A stretch of DNA of 5,875 bases from Methanobacteriota archaeon (GCA_014384685.1 JACNFL010000106.1:1-5875); one strand, 5' to 3'. Shown: positions 1 to 5,875, counted from the first letter of the stretch. A program made the numbers and translations. Notes: generated from the sequence alone by a model not told the origin.

Positions 1-523
1 CCCCGGTGGAGACAGCAAGCAACCACATCTAGACGAACCTAGATGGTTAGCACTTCAGCGTCGTGATTATAGATATGATAGAGGGCGTCATCGCGGTCGT
101 TGGCTAAACATTTTCCCAGCAGCCTTTCGAGTCATGATAAATACACCAATAGGTGGCATTCTACGAATTCCAAGAGAAACTCCAAATGCAGTAACTATTG
201 ATGATACAATAGTTGCTTGGATAGTGCGAGATGAAGATGAGTTAGACCTTGTGAAAGGGTTAGCAAGATTGACAGGTTTTCGCAGAAGGGAAGGGCAACG
301 AGATGGTGAATACGAAGTTTTTGCCCGGGTATATGCCCCTGTTCAAGGGGTACGTAGGGAACTTGTAGAGATGTTAGGACCGTATGAGCGCCGTCATGGG
401 CGCCCAGGTGAACCACCATGGTGGAATTTATTCCCAAATCCAATACCACCAATGGACCTATTAGATAGACTTCCAAACCGATTGAATGTACCAATCGAGG
501 ATGGGATCGGATATCATCATTGA
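1..523 (+). CDS. C-terminal part of an unrecognised arginine-rich protein (5' end outside window)
   Basis: The reading frame is open from base 2 to the TGA at 521-523, giving 173 visible residues. An ATG at 134 could start a 129-residue protein. However, the 44 codons before it are open and read like protein (RWLALQRRDYRYDRG, then RGRWLNIFP), there is no Shine-Dalgarno sequence before 134, and no in-frame ATG, GTG or TTG precedes it. I therefore treat this as the tail of a longer gene. The N-terminal visible part is rich in Arg, Tyr and Trp. The middle (TPNAVTIDDTIVAWIV, then an acidic stretch and a basic RRREGQRDGEYEVFARVY) suggests a small mixed alpha/beta domain. The C-terminus is rich in Pro and Trp (PPWWNLFPNPIPPMDLL). 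There is no signal peptide, membrane segment, cysteine motif or nucleotide-binding motif in the visible part. I recognise no family and assign no function. It runs in the same direction as the next gene, 69 bases upstream of that gene's ATG. Confidence 0.7.
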   Translation, partial: PGGDSKQPHLDEPRWLALQRRDYRYDRGRHRGRWLNIFPAAFRVMINTPIGGILRIPRETPNAVTIDDTIVAWIVRDEDELDLVKGLARLTGFRRREGQRDGEYEVFARVYAPVQGVRRELVEMLGPYERRHGRPGEPPWWNLFPNPIPPMDLLDRLPNRLNVPIEDGIGYHH

Positions 524-592
524 ATACGTTACAAGTCAAACATCACACAACCACCTGTTTCCTTGATATTGAATCACTGTGTCGGGCACTCC

Positions 593-1906
593 ATGTCAAC
601 TAGAAACTGGGCCAGAATTGTTGTTCTCAGTTTTGCATTATTGATGTTTCCAATAGCAATTGCAGCCCCGACTCCTGTTCCAACAGCTGATTATCCTCAA
701 GGCATATTTGGTGGCGTTTCAATAGAGGTATCTAATGTCACAAATGCATCAAGTGAGTCGTCAATGGCAGAATATTCCTCCATAGCAGAAGTGTACACTG
801 CATCATGGTGTGAGAATTGCGTATTTGCAGAAGAGGGGCTATATGCAGCAATTGCAGAGGCAACTGGTGAGACCACAGTTCTAACTTTTCACCGCGCTAT
901 TGGTGAAGTAGAAGATCCATTTGGAGTAGAATCAGCCGACCTTCGCTGGGAAGGAAGATATGGCAAAACATCAAAGGATATTGTGAGTGTTATGCGTGCT
1001 CCTCCAACTATAATCATCAATGGTGAAACAATGCACGCTGGAAGCGGGGGCTTAGGTGGGGACCAATTGAAACCATATTACGCAGAGTCCCTCTCGCAAC
1101 CACCCCAATTCTCCCTGGAATCAGCGAACTCATCACTTTCTTGGTCTAGTGAAGATATGGCATCTGGGATTCTAACATGGAATCTTGAAGCAGGTGATTG
1201 GCTGCCAGAATCTACTACGTCCATAGTTTTCGTAGTCGAGGCATCAGCCACTTTTGAAGAGGGTTCTAATGGTTTAGGGGACTATCATGATGTGGTGCGT
1301 GATATGGTTGAGTTGGATGGCAATTCAGGCTCAATGAATTACACACTTCCTGCTGCTTGGGATGGTGAAGACCTTTCTCTTGTGCTTGTACATCAATGGA
1401 GCGAGGAATTAGAAATTGCTTGCTGTGATGTTAACCCATCAGGACCTGATTATTTGGCATTGTGGTTGTCATTTGGTATTGGAGGGTTTTTTGCTATTGT
1501 ATTCATCATAGGGCTTATCATATCGACAAAGAAGAATGAAGAATTAGAAGAAGCAGTATTGGACCAGCAAGTTCCTGTGGACCACGTGGCTCAGCAACAG
1601 CGAATGCAAGCCTCTGTGAATCAATTGGACCAGCAAAGAAGTCAGGCACACAATGAAGCGGAACAACTGCGCAAGCAATTATCAGATTCCACATCCTATA
1701 CTGCAGCACAGATGGAAGCCATGCAAGCACAGATGCAAAGTTTGCAAGAAACCGTGGCACAAGCCGAGAAAGAGAAAACAGAGATGCAGGATGAGTTGGA
1801 GAAAGCAAAGTCTACTACAATCGTTCAGAACATCACATACAACATTCAGGACAGTGCAATCTCTGGTGACATCAATGCTACTGAATTGAAGGAAAAGGAT
1901 GACTGA
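593..1906 (+). CDS. Exported membrane-anchored thioredoxin-fold protein (DUF1223/Omp28-like) with cytoplasmic coiled coil
   Basis: A protein of 437 residues from the ATG at 593. A TTG at 563 would add ten residues, but the ATG places a basic start directly before a hydrophobic signal sequence (residues 9-25, ending AIAA). Residues 67-160 look like a thioredoxin fold: EVYTASWCENCVF with the CxxC cysteines at 73 and 76, then LTFH, DPFG, and a probable cis-proline segment APPTIIING (about 136-144). That order resembles DUF1223 and Omp28-type proteins. A beta-rich region (about 172-275) follows, containing a VVEA...YHDVVRDM stretch also reminiscent of Omp28. A CC pair lies near residues 277-278. 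One membrane span (about 288-310) is followed by lysines (STKKNEE), so the thioredoxin domain should face outside. A Gln/Glu/Lys-rich coiled coil fills about 315-406, and the tail reads NITYNIQDSAISGDINAT. A disulfide redox or copper/haem-maturation role is only inference. No Shine-Dalgarno precedes 593; a weak AT-rich TTGATATTG about 26 bases upstream could serve a leaderless transcript. Confidence 0.85.
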   Translation: MSTRNWARIVVLSFALLMFPIAIAAPTPVPTADYPQGIFGGVSIEVSNVTNASSESSMAEYSSIAEVYTASWCENCVFAEEGLYAAIAEATGETTVLTFHRAIGEVEDPFGVESADLRWEGRYGKTSKDIVSVMRAPPTIIINGETMHAGSGGLGGDQLKPYYAESLSQPPQFSLESANSSLSWSSEDMASGILTWNLEAGDWLPESTTSIVFVVEASATFEEGSNGLGDYHDVVRDMVELDGNSGSMNYTLPAAWDGEDLSLVLVHQWSEELEIACCDVNPSGPDYLALWLSFGIGGFFAIVFIIGLIISTKKNEELEEAVLDQQVPVDHVAQQQRMQASVNQLDQQRSQAHNEAEQLRKQLSDSTSYTAAQMEAMQAQMQSLQETVAQAEKEKTEMQDELEKAKSTTIVQNITYNIQDSAISGDINATELKEKDD

Positions 1907-1907
1907 T

Positions 1908-2948
1908 TCAAGCAGTATTTGCTCCACCGCTGAATTTCTTGATGAATTGCTTCTTAGTCATCCCATGTTGCTCACCTTTGAGTCTTGAGTTTACACCTCC
2001 AACCGTGAGGTTGAAAATCTCTTCAGCGATGCTTTTCTTGGTCATTTTGACATCATCGAATAGTTCAACTCCACAGATGGTAACCATTGCTAGAAGCATA
2101 CGTGGCTTCTCTTGTGCCATGGGTCCTTCACCATCCGAATCAAGAACACGAACCCTCTCAGTGAACCACTTTAGTAACTTTTCAGCATGCTGAACGTTGT
2201 GTTGTCTGATGTAATCTCTCAACTTTTGTTCAAATGCTTCAATAGTGTTGCGACGTAAGTTTCTCATCCCAACACGTGGGTCTATTGTTGAGGCATGGTC
2301 TCGGAAGAGATTGACTAGACGGGTTTTGATAAGTCTCGCAGTCTCAGTTACATCTTTTCTTTCGAGGCCAAGTCTATCAGCATCTTGTTGCCAGTACTGG
2401 TAAGGTATAGAACCAAGTTCTGAAACCACTCTCATCGTTGCTATTGCACTTACTCTGATAATGTACGTTGCATCCTTGCCCTCGTCTGTTGGTTTGGATC
2501 CGATAAATCTCATTTGGTTAAGTGGCAACTTACCATGGCCGTCACCCTCGCCATCTTTGGTGTAGCATTTTTTAAGAAAGGGGATGCAAGCTTTTGCGAC
2601 ATCATCAGAACCCGAAAGTCGTCTGATTTCATCAAGGATATCATTAGCTCGAACGTTTCGTTGAGAGTGGGCTCTTTGGTCTGGTCTGATGATATTACCA
2701 AGTCCGTTTCTTCGAGCCTCACCTCTGTCGAAATGAGTTCGTCTTGTGGTTCTACCACCCACACTATCATTTCGTTGTGCACTCATGTGTGCATTTTCCC
2801 CTACCTGGCCACTTGGGTGCCCAGCGTCAATTTGATTTGCATCAAGTACGGTACCACAATCATTGCAAACTACTTCACCTCGTCTCTCATCAAGGTCAAG
2901 GTCTCTGCTGCTACATTCCGTACATTTTGTCATATTATTTCCAGTCAT
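1908..2948 (-). CDS. Divergent transcription initiation factor B (TFIIB/TFB) paralogue
   Basis: A protein of 346 residues from the ATG at 2946-2948, chosen because a GGAG Shine-Dalgarno lies 9 bases upstream; the frame is open further up to a TTG at 3023. TFB is recruited to TBP on promoter DNA and brings in RNA polymerase. The N-terminus has a TFIIB zinc ribbon: C9-x2-C12, then GEVVCNDCG with C28-x2-C31. A basic linker follows (GGRTTRRTHFDRGEARR), then NIIRPDQRAHSQRNVRAND, at the position of the usual linker/B-core boundary. Two weakly conserved cyclin-like repeats occupy about 99-220 (YIIRVSAIATMRVVSELG; DVTETARLIKTRLVNLF) and 227-325 (LLAMVTICGVELFDD; MTKKSIAEEIFNLT). Typical TFBs are near 300 residues. 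Here the GPEWRAF-like motif after the ribbon, part of the B-reader that enters the polymerase cleft, is not visible (GHPSGQVGENAH stands there), and the first repeat carries a DGEGDGHG insertion. It is probably an accessory TFB. It converges with the upstream thioredoxin gene, one base apart. Confidence 0.9.
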   Translation of the reverse strand: MTGNNMTKCTECSSRDLDLDERRGEVVCNDCGTVLDANQIDAGHPSGQVGENAHMSAQRNDSVGGRTTRRTHFDRGEARRNGLGNIIRPDQRAHSQRNVRANDILDEIRRLSGSDDVAKACIPFLKKCYTKDGEGDGHGKLPLNQMRFIGSKPTDEGKDATYIIRVSAIATMRVVSELGSIPYQYWQQDADRLGLERKDVTETARLIKTRLVNLFRDHASTIDPRVGMRNLRRNTIEAFEQKLRDYIRQHNVQHAEKLLKWFTERVRVLDSDGEGPMAQEKPRMLLAMVTICGVELFDDVKMTKKSIAEEIFNLTVGGVNSRLKGEQHGMTKKQFIKKFSGGANTA

Positions 2949-2957
2949 ATTTTTTTT

Positions 2958-2961
2958 CTCC
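2958..2961 (-). promoter_or_regulatory. Shine-Dalgarno GGAG fixing the TFB start
   Basis: Read on the minus strand, the sequence is AAAAAGGAG followed by a nine-base A-rich spacer and the ATG at 2948. The spacing is good for that ATG, but too long (24 bases) for the next ATG five codons downstream. The motif lies inside the upstream TTG-initiated extension, which argues against that longer form. Confidence 0.6.
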
Positions 2962-3001
2962 TTTTTAGCCAACCAACAATCTGTCCAAAAGTTATTCAAC
3001 T

Positions 3002-3075
3002 GTTTATCCGTTCTTGTTAACAATATTTGATTATCCTATTGTTGAATATTATCGCTGTGCAGATGACGGATAAAC
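3002..3075. repeat. Perfect 10-bp inverted repeat flanking the probable TFB promoter region
   Basis: GTTTATCCGT at 3002-3011 is matched by its exact reverse complement ACGGATAAAC at 3066-3075, with 54 bases between. The enclosed DNA is AT-rich and lies 64-117 bases upstream of the TFB start codon. Paired half-sites around a promoter could bind a regulator cooperatively, possibly an autoregulatory one. The function is inference; only the repeat itself is visible. The right arm also falls within the possible small ORF 3036-3170. Confidence 0.5.
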
Positions 3076-3170
3076 GTTGTTTTTACCTCTTGGCTCCCGA
3101 TTCTTTGTGTATTACCGCAGTGATAGCACACCCTCTTAAAGGCATCGGTTATGTAACATGATACGTTCAT
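3036..3170 (-). CDS. Possible small Cys/His-rich protein upstream of TFB (44 residues)
   Basis: From an ATG at 3168-3170 the minus strand reads 44 codons to a TAG at 3036-3038. The peptide looks protein-like and possibly metal-binding: C5, then FKRVCYHCG with C15-x2-C18, then TTFIRHLHSD with H36 and H38. The spacing (17 residues between C18 and H36, then only one between the histidines) does not fit a canonical C2H2 finger (C-x2-C-x12-H-x3-H). No Shine-Dalgarno precedes the ATG. The frame extends 12 codons further upstream to a TAA at 3207-3209 and includes GTG and TTG alternatives. It has the same orientation as the TFB gene and ends 87 bases before the TFB ATG, so the two could be co-transcribed. 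A 19-bp dyad overlaps its start codon. At this length a chance ORF is quite possible, and I do not recognise a family. Confidence 0.3.
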   Translation of the reverse strand: MNVSCYITDAFKRVCYHCGNTQRIGSQEVKTTFIRHLHSDNIQQ

Positions 3171-3173
3171 GTT
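3155..3173. promoter_or_regulatory. Operator-like 19-bp dyad
   Basis: AACATGA at 3155-3161 and TCATGTT at 3167-3173 are perfect reverse complements around a five-base centre (TACGT). The size and symmetry suit a homodimeric helix-turn-helix regulator site. It spans the ATG of the possible small minus-strand ORF, so it could instead be incidental or part of that gene. No consensus I know is matched. Confidence 0.35.
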
Positions 3174-3292
3174 CAATGAAAGGGCCACTCTTGGGTTTTG
3201 GGCACATTAGTAAAAACATCATGGGTTCCCTAATACCACACCACTATAGAGCAGTGGCTTCCTGTAATTCAAGGTCCATAAAGAATTCGCAA

Positions 3293-3398
3293 CTTGAAGG
3301 TTAGATGTAATTTTCTAGGGGTTCATATAGGTGGGTAGTCACGAGAGAAGGGTCTCGAGTGATATCGCCGGTTAAACCTTCAAGAACCGTCACACTCG
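3293..3398 (+). repeat. Nested inverted repeats, possible structured leader of the AddB-like gene
   Basis: CTTGAAGGTT at 3293-3302 is matched exactly by AACCTTCAAG at 3375-3384. Within the enclosed 72 bases is a local hairpin: TCACGAGA at 3339-3346, loop GAAGGG, then TCTC-GA-GTGA at 3353-3362 with a two-base bulge. A competing arrangement pairs CGAGTG (3356-3361) with CACTCG (3393-3398) around CGGTT (3369-3373) and AACCG (3385-3389). The two arrangements share bases and exclude each other. The element ends about 60 bases before the AddB-like ATG. It could be an RNA switch, a small RNA or a DNA-level regulatory site. I recognise no known riboswitch, SRP RNA or RNase P motif, and the shorter pairings may be chance. 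Confidence 0.35.
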
Positions 3399-3438
3399 CA
3401 TAGGTAAGGTAGGGGGTAGAGAGTAGTGCAGGAAAAGA

Positions 3439-3457
3439 GTAATTGTCACACAATTAC
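3439..3457 (+). promoter_or_regulatory. Operator-like 19-bp dyad directly before the AddB-like ATG
   Basis: GTAATTGT at 3439-3446 and ACAATTAC at 3450-3457 are perfect 8-bp reverse complements around CAC. The site ends one base before the ATG at 3459. A bound dimer would block transcription or, as an RNA hairpin, hide the start codon region. If translation instead begins at the GTG at 3426, the dyad lies inside the first codons. The repeat is certain; its function is inferred. Confidence 0.5.
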
Positions 3458-3458
3458 G

Positions 3459-5875
3459 ATGGAAGAGGTTCCTCCTGCACATGTTCCAGAATGGCTAATC
3501 TCCCATTTCTTACAGCAAATGCAAGATCCACGACCCCTAAACCGTGGGGGTCCAGCACAACTTCTCACAATTCACCCAACAGAGTCTGCTCGTCGAGCCA
3601 CTTTGAACAACTTAGCCAAAGGCGGAAAGAAGGATGGACCGATAGACCGTACTAGTCATCATACCTTGGATAGTTTAGTATCTTCACTTCATGCCGAGTT
3701 GAGACTCCCTAGATTACTGCCCTCTGGTGGGCCATTCTCTATACTACTACACGCGGAATGTAAAAAAGCGGCAAAGGCTCTTCAATTTCCACTTATGCAT
3801 AGTCTCCCCGACCAACATTGGGGGCGTGGTAAGAGTCGCGACCTTTCTAACCTAAACCACTGTTTACGAGAAGAATCAGTCACTTCAAAAGCCTCACCTG
3901 ATTTATTGTCATTTAGAGTACTGCTAACCGCATTAGCCGAGAAATTAGGGGGCATGCATGGTGATGACCAAATTTCTGCATTAGTGAACATCTTAGAGAA
4001 AATCCCAGATTCTGAGGTTCCATTTGGCCTGTCAAGAATTGACGGTATTATCTTCCTCGACCATCCACCAACAGTTTCCCCCTTGCGTCAGCGATTGATA
4101 CTTGCATTGACTCGCTTCAAACCATTACATGTTCTCGCTAATTCAGGTAGTCATAGACTTGGGGTGCATGGATTTGTGCCTAATGATATCTCAGCAGTTC
4201 GTGATAGTGATAACTTGCCAGATTGGGTTCCTAGACATTCTCCGTTTACTCATGTTGAACTTAACAACATTGAGGCAGGGAAAAATCAGCCTATCAGAAT
4301 GCTAGTGCCGAGAATTGAGAGATCAATTCAAGCAACCCATGCATTGATAGATTCTGCAATTAATGCAAAGTCACCACCAGAATCAATTCTAATTATTGAC
4401 CCCTCTGCAGAATCAAATCATGAAATTTGGTCTTCAATGCTCAATTCTTTTGGTTTTCATCTACCTATTCGCTCGGCCCCTTTGAAAGAGAGTCCAGGGG
4501 TTCATTGGTTATCAGCGATTATTTCTCTAGCCCATTACGAGGACGCCTGGTCTTTGCCACAGCTTCGTGCATTAGCAGTTCAACAGACTCTTCAATTTGA
4601 AGTAGAATGGATGACTTCTCATCAGCATCCATCAATCGCCGACTTAACTCCTTACCCAGATGTTGAAATCCTTGAGCAGGTATCTCGCGGCTTCCATTTA
4701 CTAGGTGGCCAAGGAGCATTGTTCCGTTGGTTACACGCATTGGCAAGAAAGCCAATTGCTAACTCATACCAAAACGAGGAAGAGTTGTGTCGGCGCCATG
4801 AATCTACACAATGGTGGTTACTTTGTCTTGCTAACCGTTTGCGTCCGTTGTTATCTTCTATTGATGTGAATGCATTAGATGGTTCATTGGTTTCTATTGG
4901 ATGTTATAGTGGTGAGAAATTACCAATTCCAGAGCCAGCACAAAGCGGTGATGAATGGCTCAATCAATTTGGTAGCATGTTGCATTGGCACTTGCTGACT
5001 AGCAATCTTGATGGTGATGTGAACAGAACAATCGCGGGTTTGCAGAAAATATTTGACACCCATTACACGCTAAGGAATTCTCAGCGGTTGTTAGGCCATT
5101 CACCACCCGTGACAGGACTTGATTGGGTTGATGAACTCCTTACTCTCATAGATTCGTCATCATTGTCAGGGAAACAAGTCGCGTCTTCTAAACTAAAACT
5201 TCTCACTCCAGATGAAGCATTAGGTTGTCATGCAGATTTAGTAATACTTACCCATCTAGATTCAGAATCATGGAACACATCACCACCTTCAATCTCTGGT
5301 CTTTCCGAGTCTGAACGTTCTGAATTAGGGGTTCTGCCTCCGGATAATCGTTTACGTGAATCCCGTCACTTCTGGCACCACCTACTCAGTTGCGGTTCCG
5401 AGGTTATTGTTCTAGACGCACATGATGATGATTCAACACAACCCTCAACCCCTCTATCAGAATGGTTGGCGGTAACACAATGGGATCCCGCTTCCCCTCC
5501 AAATCTCCCTGATTTCATTTCCTCAGAGGAAGTTTTCAGGATGGAAGGTGGCAAAGAAAGTCGTTGGGGACTTTCTTTCATTGAAGGAGAGGGTCCGTTT
5601 CTTTGCGCTAGACCATCAGATATCATCAGCAGCGGGGATGGCCGGTTTGAATTGGTGGTTACCGGTAGTCATCAGCGAGATAATCGTCAGAGGGATGGAA
5701 TTCAAATTCATAATGCAAGATATCCGATGCAAGAACCACTCAATCCTAGTGCCATCACGATTCCTCTTGATGTAATTCTAGTTGAAGATAGAATATCTCG
5801 CCAACCAAGAATTGGTAGCGAGGAGCAACCCTATCTCGATAGTAATAGAAATGGAGAGATTGTAACTGTTGATGA
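3459..5875 (+). CDS. AddB/RecC-like inactivated superfamily 1 helicase protein (3' end outside window)
   Basis: The frame is open for 805 codons from the ATG at 3459 to the window edge, with no stop. AddB-type proteins partner a UvrD-like helicase-nuclease in processing double-strand breaks; they keep the helicase fold without ATPase activity and usually end in a PD-(D/E)XK nuclease, here beyond the edge. Landmarks fitting AddB: SRIDGIIFLDHPPTVSPLRQ (192-211), at the place of the degenerate motif II; PRIERSIQATHALIDSAI followed by ILIIDPS (about 284-325), like the AddB segment between its two halves; LKESPGVHWLSAIISLA, like the segment after an AddB 'pL' motif; HADLVILTHLDSESW (591-605), matching AddB 'D-V-L-gLnEg-W'; and LRESRHFWHHLL with VIVLDAHDDD (about 632-658), matching the C-terminal helicase half. 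No true Walker A or DExx box is seen. The start is uncertain: no good Shine-Dalgarno precedes 3459, whereas a GTG at 3426 has AGGGGGT nearby. Family assignment is from motif order and is unverified. Confidence 0.7.
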   Translation, partial: MEEVPPAHVPEWLISHFLQQMQDPRPLNRGGPAQLLTIHPTESARRATLNNLAKGGKKDGPIDRTSHHTLDSLVSSLHAELRLPRLLPSGGPFSILLHAECKKAAKALQFPLMHSLPDQHWGRGKSRDLSNLNHCLREESVTSKASPDLLSFRVLLTALAEKLGGMHGDDQISALVNILEKIPDSEVPFGLSRIDGIIFLDHPPTVSPLRQRLILALTRFKPLHVLANSGSHRLGVHGFVPNDISAVRDSDNLPDWVPRHSPFTHVELNNIEAGKNQPIRMLVPRIERSIQATHALIDSAINAKSPPESILIIDPSAESNHEIWSSMLNSFGFHLPIRSAPLKESPGVHWLSAIISLAHYEDAWSLPQLRALAVQQTLQFEVEWMTSHQHPSIADLTPYPDVEILEQVSRGFHLLGGQGALFRWLHALARKPIANSYQNEEELCRRHESTQWWLLCLANRLRPLLSSIDVNALDGSLVSIGCYSGEKLPIPEPAQSGDEWLNQFGSMLHWHLLTSNLDGDVNRTIAGLQKIFDTHYTLRNSQRLLGHSPPVTGLDWVDELLTLIDSSSLSGKQVASSKLKLLTPDEALGCHADLVILTHLDSESWNTSPPSISGLSESERSELGVLPPDNRLRESRHFWHHLLSCGSEVIVLDAHDDDSTQPSTPLSEWLAVTQWDPASPPNLPDFISSEEVFRMEGGKESRWGLSFIEGEGPFLCARPSDIISSGDGRFELVVTGSHQRDNRQRDGIQIHNARYPMQEPLNPSAITIPLDVILVEDRISRQPRIGSEEQPYLDSNRNGEIVTVD

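Larger units (their letters stand above)
2949..3458. other. Repeat-rich intergenic region between divergent TFB and AddB-like genes
   Basis: About 510 bases hold no large ORF and no rRNA or tRNA that I can recognise. The part next to the TFB gene (about 3000-3060) is AT-rich and is the likeliest place for the TFB promoter, but I cannot choose one TATA box. The region contains four perfect dyads: 10-bp arms at 3002-3011/3066-3075, 7-bp arms at 3155-3161/3167-3173, 10-bp arms at 3293-3302/3375-3384, and 8-bp arms at 3439-3446/3450-3457. It also contains one possible small minus-strand ORF (3036-3170). Bases about 3174-3292 show only a weak 5-bp hairpin (3241-3257) and otherwise nothing I can support. 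Confidence 0.7.

Noticed and set aside
195..539. Minus-strand ORF of 114 codons
   Set aside because: It lies antisense to the Arg-rich partial gene and shows no motif or ribosome binding site; it is judged a shadow.
563..592. TTG start adding ten residues to the thioredoxin-like protein
   Set aside because: The extension places a polar stretch before the signal peptide and has no ribosome binding site; the ATG at 593 gives a normal signal peptide.
2514..3020. Plus-strand ORF of 168 codons
   Set aside because: It is a complementary-strand shadow of the TFB gene; its peptide is low-complexity Ser/Val/Ile-rich with no domain, while the minus strand encodes a clear zinc ribbon.
2949..3023. TTG start adding 25 residues to TFB
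   Set aside because: A GGAG with 9-base spacing supports the ATG at 2948, and the extension falls within the A-rich leader and the first inverted-repeat region.
3241..3257. CCACT/AGTGG hairpin with a 7-base loop
   Set aside because: A 5-bp stem without a U-tract is too weak to call a terminator, and such stems are common by chance.
3240..3310. tRNA-like pattern around AGCAGTGG and TTCGCAA
   Set aside because: There is no acceptor stem, no proper T-loop with A58, and no consistent cloverleaf.
3426..3458. GTG start for the AddB-like protein
   Set aside because: It is not excluded: AGGGGGT lies upstream at fair spacing. ATG was preferred because the added residues (QEKSNCHTIT) look unlike protein core and would place the dyad in coding sequence; the choice stays uncertain.
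3822..3836. GRGKS (residues 122-126) in the AddB-like protein, resembling a Walker A end
   Set aside because: It lacks the upstream GxxxxGK spacing and the preceding hydrophobic strand, and sits after the region where the P-loop of a helicase would be. It aligns better with a basic helix segment of AddB-type proteins.

Overview
The window reads as chromosomal DNA of a planktonic archaeon, most likely a Marine Group II euryarchaeote (Poseidoniales). The case rests on a clear but divergent archaeal/eukaryotic-type transcription factor B (TFB), moderate GC content, mixed AGA/CGT arginine codons, and a secreted thioredoxin-like protein with a membrane anchor and a coiled-coil tail. The lineage is an inference from protein style; no rRNA or other marker gene is present.

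Layout, left to right: (1) bases 1-523, plus strand, the C-terminal part of an unrecognised arginine-rich protein whose start lies outside the window; (2) 593-1906, plus strand, an exported, membrane-anchored thioredoxin-fold protein with a CENC motif; (3) 1908-2948, minus strand, a divergent TFB paralogue, convergent with gene 2, the two stop codons being one base apart; (4) 2949-3458, about 510 bases between divergent genes with no large ORF but unusually rich in perfect inverted repeats, and with a possible 44-residue cysteine/histidine ORF on the minus strand; (5) 3459 to the right edge, plus strand, at least 805 codons of an AddB/RecC-like inactivated-helicase protein, open at the end of the window. 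This last ORF is easy to miss because it has no stop codon here.

No operon is evident. The TFB and the AddB-like gene are divergently arranged around the repeat-rich spacer, so that spacer should carry the control signals for both. The AddB-like protein suggests a two-subunit double-strand-break resection enzyme, whose helicase-nuclease partner would be expected just downstream, outside the window. I see no CRISPR array, insertion sequence, rRNA or tRNA, and no direct evidence of a new defence or mobile system. The best leads are the dyad-rich spacer, the archaeal AddB-like protein, the TFB lacking the usual post-ribbon motif, and the membrane thioredoxin/coiled-coil protein.
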